This document shows positions 8,929 to 18,256 of a DNA stretch of 31,449 nt, in pieces (the first letter of the stretch is position 1; each line of letters starts with the position of its first letter). Under the pieces are notes generated by a model. The model ran no database searches, had not been told where the DNA came from, and worked only from the letters and a program-made list of their open reading frames with translations. The translations under genes were made by a program, and so were the position numbers. This stretch comes from Verrucomicrobiia bacterium (GTDB taxonomy: Bacteria > Verrucomicrobiota > Verrucomicrobiae > Limisphaerales > JAKPVM01): contig JAOADO010000015.1 of NCBI GenBank assembly GCA_026417275.1, positions 1 to 31,449 on the forward strand. The letters are read 5' to 3'.

Positions 8929-11900
8929 ATGAGAAAGAATATGCTTTTGTTGGTATGCACGATAGCAGTCCTCGAGTTTTTTTGTGAGGCGGCTGTGGTT
9001 GAATCTTTAATAACAAGTGGTTTGTTTGAACCACGAGGGATTGCAGTCGCTACGGATGAGAAGGTTTACATTGCGGATTCAGGCAAGCACCGAATACTAA
9101 AGTATAATCCTTCTACTGGTGAAATTTCCACATTTGCAGGTTTTGCAGGTGTTAGTGGCACAAATGATGGTGTTGGAGCGGCGGCGAGGTTTTTTGGTCC
9201 TTGCGGAATTATCGTAGCCAGAGGGGGACTTGTTGTGTCAGATACTTACAATCATACGATTCGTTTTGTTTCGTTTAATGGAACTGTAACAACGCTTGCT
9301 GGTTCAGCGGAAACACCAGGGTTTGTTGATGCAAATGGCATTGGAGCAAGATTTAGATTTCCACAGGGGCTTGCCGCCGATACTGCTGGAAATATTTATG
9401 TTGCTGATTCAAAGAACAATGCTATACGGAAAATAGACCTGTTAAATAACGTAACCACGCTTGCCACAGGGTTTAATTATCCTGCAGCTGTTTCATTTGA
9501 TGGAACCAATTCTCTTTGGTTAGCGGATAAGTTGAGCCACCAGATTAAGTTAGTTGACATCATAAGTGGTTCTGTGACTGTTGTTGCTGGTATTCAGGGG
9601 CAATCTGGTGCCGAAGATCATCTTTATGCCTCAAGTGCACGTTTTTCAAGTCCACAGGGGTTGCTCTGGCTTGGAAACAATGTTGGACTGATGGTTGCCG
9701 ATTCGGAAAATCATCTTGTTCGCAGGGTTTATTATAATTCGGCGGTTTCTGGATATTCGGTGGAAACATTTGTCGGGCTCGCTGGAGTTGCTGGTAGAAC
9801 GGATGGTTCAAATTCGGTTGCCACTTTGAACACGCCGATTGGGCTCGCTTTTGATTCGCAAAGTGGTGGGTTCTATATTGTTGATTCCAAAGGACCGCAG
9901 GATTCGCCCGGGGCATTGCGTCGCGTTCAATTATTTGAACCTCCTCCGCAGATTTCAACTCCGCAGATTGGCAGGGTTATCTTTGTAGAGACTGAGTATG
10001 GTCTTTTGACCAAGCTTGAACCAGTGGATGCTCTTACATTTAATAATGATATTACTCTTGCCATAAAAGCGGAGACTGGGGTTGAAACTTATTATACCTA
10101 TGGTCCAACGCCTACCAACCAGTTTGAGCCAGATCCCATTCCTGATCCTTCGCCGGATAATTCATCTTCTATTATTGCTCCGTATTATCAGGATGGCATG
10201 GATTCGGCTCCGCCTTCTTTGGAGAAAGGAAAATATCCTATGCTCACCATAAAAGCGATGAGTGTGGCATATGGTAGAAAACCGAGTTCAATCGCAAAGG
10301 TAAGGCTTATTTTTAAGGCTTCTCGACCTACCATTGACAGCGAGAATGCGGCGGGATTCACAATTTATTCTGAGACTGCAAATTCTGTAATAGCATACAC
10401 GATTGATGGTTCTGACCCAGACCCGAACAGCACAAATACTTTTAAAGTGTCAAACAACTCTATTATAAGGCTTCATATTGTTTCCAATGTTGTCTTTAAA
10501 GCACGAGCTTTGAAGGATGGGTTTCTGCCAAGCGAGATTTTGACTAAAACGCTTTCTGTCACAAACAGTAATTATACCAAGATTTCTTTCGGGTACAACG
10601 CCGCGATTGGCGAGGAAGCCTCAAGCATGTTTATTGCATCGCCCGGACAGATATTCAATGTGCCAATTACTTTAACCTTGCCTCCAGCGCCATCGCCGCT
10701 TCAGACAATGTATTCTCTTCAGTTTGGTGTGCTAATAACAAATTTGAGTCCGTCTTTGCCAATTCCGCAACTTGGATTGGTTTCCATGCTCAAAAAGCCT
10801 CTGGAAGGGTTTGAAAATACTTATGTTACAATACCGCCGGCGTTTTATTATAACTCCGATTTAACGAATACAGTTATTACAAATAATATAAGTGGTTCAG
10901 GATTTATAGGTGCTTTATGGATGGAAAGGGCGGGTAAAACGAATCTTTTTGATTCAAAAAAACAGGATTTGATTACTTATTCAATGGCTCATGACCATCT
11001 TTATCTGAGCAGTGGGAGGAAAGTCATTGTTGGAAGTTTGTTGGTATTTATTCCGCCTGGGGTTCCTGCCGGTTCAAAATATCAAATCCAGATAATTCGT
11101 CCTTCTGCAACGGCGGATGGAATTGGCGAGGATGTTTATATTGAAACCCCGACAAATGGTTCTCTCGGGGCAGGTTCGATAAACGCAATAAAGGAAATCA
11201 CTATTGGAGACATTGAATATCTTGTTGGCGATGTGGCTCCTTTTAGGTGGTTCAATGGCGGGGACTTTGGCGACGGTTATCTTTTAAATAACGATGTTGT
11301 TCAAGTGTTTCAGACAGCGGCTTATGGCTTGAATGCACCTCCGAATGGGAGCGATATGTTCGACGCAATGGATTCTTGTTGTATTGCCACAAACGGTGCG
11401 TATGTGGCATCTACTGCGCTTTTTGATGGCGGTGATACAAGCATAAACACGATTGGACTTGGCGATGGAGTTCTTGATATTTACGATATTTTTGTGACTT
11501 ACAGAAGGTCTATTGACCCATCGCTTGTATGGTATAAGAGATATTTTACGCCTGCAGGCAGAACATGGTCAACTGTTGGTGTTACCAATATCTCGCGTCA
11601 TAGTTATTCGCAGAATCAGGCGCCTCTGGTTAATGTTAAACCACTTCAAGATATTGCTTTTTATGCGGATGACGTTATCGGTGCGGCTGGGACGATAGCG
11701 GAAATTCCAATTACCGTTGAAATCAATGGAGACCAACCGCTGAAGATATTTCTGTTGAATTTAAGCGTTGAGCCGCTTGATGGTTCTCCAGCATTGACTG
11801 AGCCAATTCAGTTTATACCGTCTCAACAACTTGGAGAGCCGTCTCTGACCGAGTCAAAAGGAAACTGGAATTATGCCGTATTGTTTATGAATAATAATGT

Positions 11901-12450
11901 TGAAGGCATTAAAGGCAGGGGTGTGATTGGAAAATTGCGAGTTAAAATACCTCAAAATGCCGCCGCTAACTCGGCTTATGCAGTTAATTTTATGAGTGTT
12001 TCTGCTGGTGGATTTGTTGTTAGAGATAAGGTTACAGGGTTGGTTTCCACCCAGAATCGTTCTGCCTCGTCCTTTAACGACCAGATACCAGATGTCTGGA
12101 GGTTAAAGTATTTTGGTACGGTTAATAATTTATTATCCCAGGCTGATGCTGATGCTGATGGCGATGGTGTTCCTAATATTATTGAGTATAGAACGGGCAC
12201 AAACCCGACAGACCCTGCTTCCAGGTTCCAGATTCAATCGGAAAAATCTAATTCTGAAAGCCGTCAGGTCACGTTGCGATGGAAAGGTTTGCAGGGCAAG
12301 CGTTATATTCTTGAATATGCAAATTCATTGTACTCAACCAACTGGCAAACAATTGCGACCAATATAACTTCTGTGGCTGGCGTCTGCGTTTTCACAGAGA
12401 CAAATTCCCAGGATAAAATCAGATTCTACAGGGTAAAAGTTTCTGAATAA
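8929..12450 (+). CDS. Large secreted NHL-propeller protein with cohesin/dockerin-like modules (paralogue 2)
   Basis: This is a 1173-residue paralogue of the preceding gene with the same module order. The ATG at 8929 is preferred to an in-frame TTG at 8923; it begins a clean signal peptide (MRKNMLLLVCTIAVLEFF). NHL repeats lie at about 26-335 (GIAVATDEKVYIADSGKH, PQGLAADTAGNIYVADSKN). A chitobiase-like module is at about 465-545 (VIAYTIDGSDPDPNS), cohesin-like segments at about 560-745 and 913-1030, and a dockerin-like pair at about 763-865 (GDFGDGYLLNNDVV; GDGVLDIYDIF). The calcium motif ADADADGDGVPNIIEY comes from a GCTGAT triplet run near 12142. A C-terminal beta domain ends FYRVKVSE. The 71-base gap to its partner and the hairpin after its stop suggest that it ends a transcription unit. 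The duplication followed by divergence is clear from the architecture; the function is unknown. Confidence 0.8.
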   Translation: MRKNMLLLVCTIAVLEFFCEAAVVESLITSGLFEPRGIAVATDEKVYIADSGKHRILKYNPSTGEISTFAGFAGVSGTNDGVGAAARFFGPCGIIVARGGLVVSDTYNHTIRFVSFNGTVTTLAGSAETPGFVDANGIGARFRFPQGLAADTAGNIYVADSKNNAIRKIDLLNNVTTLATGFNYPAAVSFDGTNSLWLADKLSHQIKLVDIISGSVTVVAGIQGQSGAEDHLYASSARFSSPQGLLWLGNNVGLMVADSENHLVRRVYYNSAVSGYSVETFVGLAGVAGRTDGSNSVATLNTPIGLAFDSQSGGFYIVDSKGPQDSPGALRRVQLFEPPPQISTPQIGRVIFVETEYGLLTKLEPVDALTFNNDITLAIKAETGVETYYTYGPTPTNQFEPDPIPDPSPDNSSSIIAPYYQDGMDSAPPSLEKGKYPMLTIKAMSVAYGRKPSSIAKVRLIFKASRPTIDSENAAGFTIYSETANSVIAYTIDGSDPDPNSTNTFKVSNNSIIRLHIVSNVVFKARALKDGFLPSEILTKTLSVTNSNYTKISFGYNAAIGEEASSMFIASPGQIFNVPITLTLPPAPSPLQTMYSLQFGVLITNLSPSLPIPQLGLVSMLKKPLEGFENTYVTIPPAFYYNSDLTNTVITNNISGSGFIGALWMERAGKTNLFDSKKQDLITYSMAHDHLYLSSGRKVIVGSLLVFIPPGVPAGSKYQIQIIRPSATADGIGEDVYIETPTNGSLGAGSINAIKEITIGDIEYLVGDVAPFRWFNGGDFGDGYLLNNDVVQVFQTAAYGLNAPPNGSDMFDAMDSCCIATNGAYVASTALFDGGDTSINTIGLGDGVLDIYDIFVTYRRSIDPSLVWYKRYFTPAGRTWSTVGVTNISRHSYSQNQAPLVNVKPLQDIAFYADDVIGAAGTIAEIPITVEINGDQPLKIFLLNLSVEPLDGSPALTEPIQFIPSQQLGEPSLTESKGNWNYAVLFMNNNVEGIKGRGVIGKLRVKIPQNAAANSAYAVNFMSVSAGGFVVRDKVTGLVSTQNRSASSFNDQIPDVWRLKYFGTVNNLLSQADADADGDGVPNIIEYRTGTNPTDPASRFQIQSEKSNSESRQVTLRWKGLQGKRYILEYANSLYSTNWQTIATNITSVAGVCVFTETNSQDKIRFYRVKVSE

Positions 12451-12516
12451 TAATTTGGCAGGCTAAGCGTCTTTTAAAGATAATTCTTGATTGGCGGATT
12501 CAAAGACGCCAAATTA
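12451..12516 (+). terminator. Bulged inverted repeat directly after the second NHL gene
   Basis: TAATTTG (12451-12457) and GCGTCTTT (12467-12474) pair with AAAGACGC (12502-12509) and CAAATTA (12510-12516), giving 15 paired bases with one 9-base bulge and a 27-base loop. It starts on the base after the stop codon. The downstream sequence is T-rich but lacks a clean T-run, so it is either an imperfect terminator or a 3' stabilising stem. It is the only clear structure in the 154-base gap. Confidence 0.45.
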
Positions 12517-12604
12517 GATTTCAATTGTATTGTTTATTTAATTAACAACTCATACGCTGGTGCAGTTTAATTTTGATTGAGTATGTAAGGGCAATGGGAA
12601 ACCA

Positions 12605-14629
12605 ATGTGTGGAGTTTCTATAGAAAAGAAATTTTTAACACTTGAGTGTAATTGGGTATACATTGCATTGATAGTTATCCTGGGCGTTTTCCTTTATGCG
12701 CCAGTTGTTTATTTTGAATTCATTATTTATGACGACCCCGATTATATTACCCTTAATCCGTTGGTGTTAAAAGGATTAACATGGGAAGGTGTAAAATGGG
12801 CATTTTTCAATATTCATGGCGAAAAAACTTACTGGCATCCGTTGACATGGCTGGCACACATGCTTGATTGCGAATTGTTTGGAGCGAATCCATCTGCTCA
12901 CCACATTGTAAATCTGTTACTGGCTGTTTTAAATGCGTTGCTTGTGTATGTTTTAATTTGGAAAATCACGAGTTCGAAATGGAAAGGTTTTATTGTTGGA
13001 GTTTTTTTTCTTGTTCATCCAGTTCAAATAGAAACTGTCGCATGGATTAGCGAGCGGAAAAATCTGTTAACCTGTTTTTTTGCGCTGTTGACGCTCATTT
13101 TTTACGTTAAATACACAAGGTGTTTAAAATTAAACTATTATGTATTGGTTTTACTTTCTTTTATATTATGCCTTATGGCGAAACCCGCGCTTGCGCCGCT
13201 CCCATTTTTAATGCTTCTTCTGGATTTTTATCCACTCCAACGGTTGGTTTTCAGCAATACGGAGGGGAGACAAAATTTACCAATCAGCGGATATCAGAAG
13301 GTTACATTGAAGCGGGCTATAATTGAAAAACTTCCGCTTTTTGCGCTTACGCTTTTTTCGTGTTTAATAACTCTGGAGGCGCACAGGGCTCTGCAGGCGC
13401 TGGCAATTTCTTTGCCGTTAACATGGAGGTTTGAAAATGCAATTGTTGCGATTTCCGAGTATGTGATTAAAACCGTTGTTCCGTATGGTTTTGCCGTTAT
13501 TTATCTGCATCCAGGCAGGTGGGATTCGACAGTCGTATTGAGAAGCAGCTTATTTCTTCTATTCTTAATCGGATTTTTGATTTTATACTGGAGGCGAAAT
13601 AAATTTCCTTTGATTGGCTGGTTGTGGTTTCTGGGAATGCTTGTTCCCGTAAGTGGAATAATTCAGGCCGGGATGCAGGCTATGGCGTTGAGATTCATAT
13701 ACTTTCCTGTAATTGGTTTATTGCTTGCGTATGTATGTGTGGTTGATGATTTGCTGACCAAAATTCGAAATGGCGAATTTTTAAAGAAATTTATTGCCGC
13801 AACTGCAATAATAATCTGTTTTATTGTTTCCTCGAAACAACTGATTATATGGCAGAATAGTTTATCGTTGTTTGAAAACACCCTTAAACATACAAAAAAC
13901 AATTTTATTGCTCACTGCAATTATGGGCTTGCGCTGTATTACCGCGGCTATTACAGTGAGGCAAAAGAGCATTTTCTGGACGCGATTCGTATTTATCCGA
14001 AATTTATAGAGGCAAGGATAAACCTTGGAATGGTTCTTGAAAGAGAGGGAGATATCTCTGGCGCTTATGAACAATATAGAACGGTGGTGGATATGCGGCA
14101 TGACATTGCCTTTGCGTGGAAGTCTCTTGCAAGGGTGGCGAGTCAGATTGGCAAAAACGAAGAGGCGTTGGATGCCACTCTAAAAGCAATTGAATTGAAT
14201 CCGTCGTCAGACCCTGAACTTTATTTCATGGCTGGTTACATATCTTTTTTATTATCAAATCCTTCCCAGGCAATAAAGTATTATCGTAAATCTCTCGAAT
14301 TGAATTCGAAACAACCTATTGTTTTAAACAATCTTGCGTGGTTGCTGGCGACATTGCCTGAGGATGAATTGCGGAAAGGGCAAGAGGCAGTGTCATTGGC
14401 TCTTAAGGCGAATGAATTGACAGGTGGGAGGAGCGTCATTATCAACGGCACACTTGCGGCGGCATACGCTGAGGCGGGGGAGTTTGATAAAGCAGTAGAA
14501 ACCGCTAAAAAGGCGATTGAACTTGCAATTGCTGTAAATGATAAACAATTTGAGGAGAAAAATCGCGAGTTGTTGGAATTGTATTTAAATAAACGAGCTT
14601 ATCGTGAACCTTTACGGGGAAATCCATAA
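12605..14629 (+). CDS. TMTC-like GT-C membrane protein with C-terminal TPR repeats
   Basis: This is a 674-residue polytopic protein. Multiple hydrophobic helices span about residues 15-420. The first extracytoplasmic loop carries YDDPDYITLNP (residues 42-52), the acidic loop typical of GT-C glycosyltransferases related to TMTC and ArnT/PMT proteins, followed by YWHPLTWLAHMLD, HHIVNLLL and HPVQIETVAWISERKN, which are family hallmarks. Residues about 435-655 hold five or six TPR-like helices (NYGLALYYRGYYSEAKEHF, INLGMVLEREGD, LNNLAWLLATLPED). Members of this group are thought to transfer sugars from polyprenyl-phosphate donors to exported proteins; the substrate here is unknown. The neighbouring giant exoproteins would be natural substrates, but that is inference. 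It stands alone, with 154 and 177 bases on either side. Confidence 0.75.
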   Translation: MCGVSIEKKFLTLECNWVYIALIVILGVFLYAPVVYFEFIIYDDPDYITLNPLVLKGLTWEGVKWAFFNIHGEKTYWHPLTWLAHMLDCELFGANPSAHHIVNLLLAVLNALLVYVLIWKITSSKWKGFIVGVFFLVHPVQIETVAWISERKNLLTCFFALLTLIFYVKYTRCLKLNYYVLVLLSFILCLMAKPALAPLPFLMLLLDFYPLQRLVFSNTEGRQNLPISGYQKVTLKRAIIEKLPLFALTLFSCLITLEAHRALQALAISLPLTWRFENAIVAISEYVIKTVVPYGFAVIYLHPGRWDSTVVLRSSLFLLFLIGFLILYWRRNKFPLIGWLWFLGMLVPVSGIIQAGMQAMALRFIYFPVIGLLLAYVCVVDDLLTKIRNGEFLKKFIAATAIIICFIVSSKQLIIWQNSLSLFENTLKHTKNNFIAHCNYGLALYYRGYYSEAKEHFLDAIRIYPKFIEARINLGMVLEREGDISGAYEQYRTVVDMRHDIAFAWKSLARVASQIGKNEEALDATLKAIELNPSSDPELYFMAGYISFLLSNPSQAIKYYRKSLELNSKQPIVLNNLAWLLATLPEDELRKGQEAVSLALKANELTGGRSVIINGTLAAAYAEAGEFDKAVETAKKAIELAIAVNDKQFEEKNRELLELYLNKRAYREPLRGNP

Positions 14630-14633
14630 TTGG

Positions 14634-14652
14634 AGGCTTCTCCGTTTTTGAG
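14634..14652 (+). terminator. Weak terminator-like hairpin after the TPR membrane protein
   Basis: A short GGAG-GCTT-CTCC stem-loop followed by GTTTTTG lies a few bases after the stop codon at 14629. The stem is only four base pairs, so the call is tentative. The rest of the 177-base gap is AT-rich, with no other structure I can support. Confidence 0.25.
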
Positions 14653-14806
14653 AGTGGGGGGTAATTTTATCGCGTTCCGCCATATCACAAAACGTATATG
14701 TTAAATCAATTGAATTTTATGCATGCCAGTTCCGTCATTAATTAAAAGCAATGTTAAATAAATTAGATGTTATTTAAAAAGCAATAATGATTTAAGAGAG
14801 TTTTTT

Positions 14807-16012
14807 ATGGAAAAGCGAGAGCAACAAACCGGTATTCAGATTTCAGGACGCGTGGTAATTGCTATTGTGATTGTAGCATTATTAATTGCCGGTGTTATTG
14901 GCGGTTACGCGTATATTACCACTAATCCATCGCCAAAGATTGTGAAATGGAAGTTACAGAGGTATTTGAAAAATCAAGCGCTTAAGAAGTCGTTCAAGAC
15001 AGATTTTCCGTTTCCTTCGGAAAAGGAGCTTTCGACTATACCTGAAGTTTTAAGACCTTCAGCATCGGTAACCAACCCTGTTGGGAAGTTGACGAAGAAG
15101 GATTTTCAGACTTTAAGGACCGAACTGGACAATCTCTCAAACTCAAACAAAGCTGTTCGCGCTGAGATAGCGAATTTGCAAAAAACTCTGGATGAAAAGA
15201 AGGCGGAATATTCTAAACTCAAGGCGGATACAAACCAGACTCAGAATATTTCCGAACAATTAAAGACGCTGGATGCCACGATTGCAAACATTCAGTCTCA
15301 AATTGCCGAAAAGCGAAAAGTTATTGATGCTATTTCGAAGGAAATTGACCCGTATTCTCAGGATTTTAAAGAACTTAGAGACCAGTTGAACACGTATCAA
15401 CAACAGGTTCAACTGGCAATGAATCTGAACCCAACAAACTCGTTTGTGGTTGCATTTACAAACTTTATAAAAGAGACTCGCGGAAAACTAAACCAGGCGC
15501 AAACATACAGGGCGATGTATGGTGTGATTGGTGAGGAGCTCTGGGTTGCTGATAAGTTGCTCGAAAGTGCTCATCCTGGATATCGAAAATATGGCTTGAG
15601 CATTGCCAGACAGGCGGCTCTTGATTCGCAAAATTATGCTGAGAATTACTGGTTAGCGGCCAAGATTTACGAGGCTTATTTGATGCCAAATATTCAGGAT
15701 GCTACGGACACAAACTGGAAGATGCCGCTCAGTATGGAAAACGTGTTGAATGAATCTGTTCAGGCGTTCAAAAATGTTGAAGAAACCAATAATGTGATTC
15801 GTGCTTATCAGACGTTTATAGATAAAGTTGGCGGTTCTGCGCGTGCAGATTGGTCGAGACTGCAAATCGCTTTAATTCATGAACAGTTTGGTGATTACAA
15901 AGAAGCGATTAAGTACTTAAAAGAAATTCAAAATACTAACAATTTTGCCGCTCATATTAAACGAATTCCAGCGCTGGAAGCAAAACTAAAGGAACAACCA
16001 AAGAAACAATGA
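14807..16012 (+). CDS. Membrane-anchored coiled-coil protein, unrecognised family (paralogue A)
   Basis: This is a 401-residue protein not recognised as a named family. One transmembrane helix lies at about residues 15-38, then a short basic juxtamembrane stretch (KWKLQRYLKNQALKKSF), a coiled coil at about 95-205 (heptads rich in Leu/Lys/Glu/Gln) and a helical, TPR-like C-terminal domain at about 230-395. That domain contains IGEELWVADKL at 241-251, NYWLAAKIYEAYLMPNI, and a closing region GDYKEAIKYLKEIQNTNNFA. The following gene repeats the whole plan, including these motifs. AGAGAG sits about 7 bases before the ATG. The topology suggests a short cytoplasmic N-terminus with the coiled coil in the periplasm. 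A structural or scaffolding role is plausible but unproven. Confidence 0.7.
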   Translation: MEKREQQTGIQISGRVVIAIVIVALLIAGVIGGYAYITTNPSPKIVKWKLQRYLKNQALKKSFKTDFPFPSEKELSTIPEVLRPSASVTNPVGKLTKKDFQTLRTELDNLSNSNKAVRAEIANLQKTLDEKKAEYSKLKADTNQTQNISEQLKTLDATIANIQSQIAEKRKVIDAISKEIDPYSQDFKELRDQLNTYQQQVQLAMNLNPTNSFVVAFTNFIKETRGKLNQAQTYRAMYGVIGEELWVADKLLESAHPGYRKYGLSIARQAALDSQNYAENYWLAAKIYEAYLMPNIQDATDTNWKMPLSMENVLNESVQAFKNVEETNNVIRAYQTFIDKVGGSARADWSRLQIALIHEQFGDYKEAIKYLKEIQNTNNFAAHIKRIPALEAKLKEQPKKQ

Positions 16013-16013
16013 G

Positions 16014-17573
16014 ATGGTAAAGGTTTTGAGTCAGCAGGTTGACCTGAGATTGTTTTTGAGAACAATTTTAGTGATAGGTGTTATTGTTATTTTTGTTGGG
16101 GCGGGGTGCTTCATATTTCATAAAGTTAAAAATACTGTATGGTATAAAAAACAACTCGTCTGGCATTACGTAAAGAAAAATTCGATAAATCGCAATTTTA
16201 CTGCAAATTACGATTTCAATATAAAGTCTTCATTAGAAACAATCAAAGCGGGAATTGCCGCCGCAACAAATCAAATAAGCATAGCCAGTTCAAATGTTGT
16301 TGAATTCCAGAGTAAATTGAGTGAATTGCGTAAAGAACAGAACCAGATTCAGAATAAAATCGGAAGTTTAAAATCCAGAGTATCAAGCATTGAATCTGAA
16401 CTTCTTTCCAATCAGCGTCGGTTAACAAATCAGTTGATGGAAATTGACACCGCTCGGTCAAATGTGAATTTTAGAGTCAAGGTGGTTGAAGACTTAAAAA
16501 CTCAATTAAAAGATTTGCAAGAGGAATATCGTGGTTTGACAAATGAAATTGCGAGTTCAAAAGGGCGTCTTGTAGGTTTGCAGGATAAACTCGGTTTTAT
16601 AAAAAAGGAGGCAACGAACGTTCAGGGGCAGATTGATGATGTTAAGAAGCAGATTGATTCTTTGGTTAAGGATGTGAGTCAGAAGGAAAGTAAAGCCTCT
16701 GAGTTGCGTCGGCAGATTTCGTCAGTTTCGAATACTCTTTTGGAGAAAGAATCGAGTTTAAAAAATCATAAGAACAATTTAAACCTGCTTGAAACCAACC
16801 TTTTTAACAGGCAAACAAATATTGTTAATCTTAATACCAATTCGTTTGAGAAACGGCGCGAGTTGATAAGGACAGCTGAGGAATTAACAAATAACGAGAA
16901 ACAGCAGGAAAGAATGCGCGATGATATCCGTAAATTAAATGACAGTATAGCAGAGTGGCGAAAAAAACTAAGCGCACTTCAGCGTGAACTTTCGCAGAAG
17001 GAAGCAGAGGCGCAGAATCAATACAGGTATTTTGCGCGCGATGCGGCGCAACGGATAAGTACGGCTTCGAGTTATGCTGCGATTTATCATGTTATCGGAG
17101 AGGAGTTGTGGGTTGCGGAAAGGCTTTTTAAACGGACGGAAGCTGAAAAACGGATAGAAGGTGTAAAGATAGCGTTTGACGCAATGAAGCACGCGCTGGA
17201 CCCTGCGCAAAATTACTGGCTTGCTGGCAGGATTGCTGAAGCATATTTGTTTCCCAATATAGGTTTATTAAAGGGAACGGATTCTGATAGGCAGGTTCTT
17301 GAGCAGATTTTTTCATATTCTGTGAACGCATTTCAGAATAATGAAGAAGACAATAACGTAATCAATACATATGAACTCCATTTGGCGAATACAGGCGATG
17401 AAAAACGCGCAAACACAATTCGATATTACCTTTCATTGCAATTTGAACAAAAAGGAGAGCTTGAAAACGCAGTCTATTACTTAAAGCAGATTACAGACCA
17501 GACAAACTTTGCTTATGCAGTCAACCGAATTCCTACGCTCCAAGCGCGAATTGATAGATTGAAGAAGAAATAA
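16014..17573 (+). CDS. Membrane-anchored coiled-coil protein, unrecognised family (paralogue B)
   Basis: This is a 519-residue paralogue of the preceding gene and starts 1 base after its stop, so the two are co-transcribed and probably coupled. A transmembrane helix lies at about residues 17-38, a basic juxtamembrane stretch follows (WYKKQLVWHYVKKNS), then a much longer coiled coil at about 75-340 and the shared C-terminal domain. That domain has IGEELWVAERL at 361-371, NYWLAGRIAEAYLFPNIG, and GELENAVYYLKQITDQTNFA. The C-terminal domains align almost end to end by eye, while the coiled-coil lengths differ greatly (about 110 versus 265 residues). Two rods of different length with matching heads suggest a hetero-complex that spans or spaces something in the periplasm; this is inference. 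Confidence 0.7.
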   Translation: MVKVLSQQVDLRLFLRTILVIGVIVIFVGAGCFIFHKVKNTVWYKKQLVWHYVKKNSINRNFTANYDFNIKSSLETIKAGIAAATNQISIASSNVVEFQSKLSELRKEQNQIQNKIGSLKSRVSSIESELLSNQRRLTNQLMEIDTARSNVNFRVKVVEDLKTQLKDLQEEYRGLTNEIASSKGRLVGLQDKLGFIKKEATNVQGQIDDVKKQIDSLVKDVSQKESKASELRRQISSVSNTLLEKESSLKNHKNNLNLLETNLFNRQTNIVNLNTNSFEKRRELIRTAEELTNNEKQQERMRDDIRKLNDSIAEWRKKLSALQRELSQKEAEAQNQYRYFARDAAQRISTASSYAAIYHVIGEELWVAERLFKRTEAEKRIEGVKIAFDAMKHALDPAQNYWLAGRIAEAYLFPNIGLLKGTDSDRQVLEQIFSYSVNAFQNNEEDNNVINTYELHLANTGDEKRANTIRYYLSLQFEQKGELENAVYYLKQITDQTNFAYAVNRIPTLQARIDRLKKK

Positions 17574-17693
17574 TTTGTCCCATGCTACAGAGCAGTTCAA
17601 GGTTTTGTAATTTTATTGCCGAATCTTCCAGAGCAAATTAAAATTCAACCAGATTCTAATCAGTAAACAATAACCCGTCATTGAACTTATTGT

Positions 17694-18224
17694 ATGAAAT
17701 CCATAAAAGACCGTGTTGAAATTATGGAAGGTGATATCACGAGACAAAATGTTGACGCAATTGTAAATGCGGCAAATACGAGTTTAAGAGGGGGCGGTGG
17801 CGTGGATGGCGCAATACATAGAGCCGCAGGTCCAGAATTGCTTGAAGAATGCAAGATGCTTGGCGGTTGTCCTACGGGCGGCGCAAAGATTACAAGGGGT
17901 TATAGCTTGTTGGCGAAATATGTGATTCATACGGTGGGGCCAATTTACAGGGATGGTAAACACGGAGAGGCAGAATTGCTTGCAAGTTGTTATAAAAATT
18001 GTTTCAAACTGGCAGTTGAAAATGGAATAAAGACGATTGCCTTTCCAGCAATAAGCACGGGCGCATACGGTTATCCGCTTGAAGAAGCCACAAAAATTGC
18101 AATGGTGGAGACAAAACAATTCCTTGAGTCGAACCAATCTGTGGAAAAAGTTGTTTTTGTCTGCTTTGGGAAAACAGTATTCGAAATTTACAAAAAAGTT
18201 TTTGAAGAGGTCTTCGAAAAATAG
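17694..18224 (+). CDS. Macrodomain protein, probable O-acetyl-ADP-ribose deacetylase / ADP-ribosyl hydrolase
   Basis: This is a single-domain macro protein of 176 residues, the usual size for YmdB/MacroD-type enzymes, which remove acetyl from O-acetyl-ADP-ribose and ADP-ribose from acidic side chains. Motifs seen: GDIT (13-16), IVNAANTSL (23-31) with the conserved Asn25 and Asn28, GGGGVDGAIHRAAG (33-46) with the catalytic-type Asp38, HTVGPIY (79-85) and the phosphate-binding loop AISTGAYGYP (119-128). All key residues are present, so it should be active. No clear ribosome site precedes the ATG. The next gene begins 32 bases downstream on the same strand. No ADP-ribosyltransferase partner gene is visible nearby, so it is more likely a housekeeping enzyme than an antitoxin. 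Confidence 0.9.
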   Translation: MKSIKDRVEIMEGDITRQNVDAIVNAANTSLRGGGGVDGAIHRAAGPELLEECKMLGGCPTGGAKITRGYSLLAKYVIHTVGPIYRDGKHGEAELLASCYKNCFKLAVENGIKTIAFPAISTGAYGYPLEEATKIAMVETKQFLESNQSVEKVVFVCFGKTVFEIYKKVFEEVFEK

Positions 18225-18256
18225 AGTCTTAATTTTTAAGAAAAGTCGTATTTTCT

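Noticed and set aside
12142..12165. A GCTGAT triplet run that could be read as a microsatellite.
   Set aside because: It encodes part of the Asp-rich calcium motif in the NHL paralogue and only a few units are present.
17694..18224. Macrodomain protein as part of a toxin-antitoxin (DarTG-like) or CARF-linked defence pair.
   Set aside because: No ADP-ribosyltransferase gene lies nearby, and the Card1-like gene is 3 kb away on the other strand with unrelated genes between.
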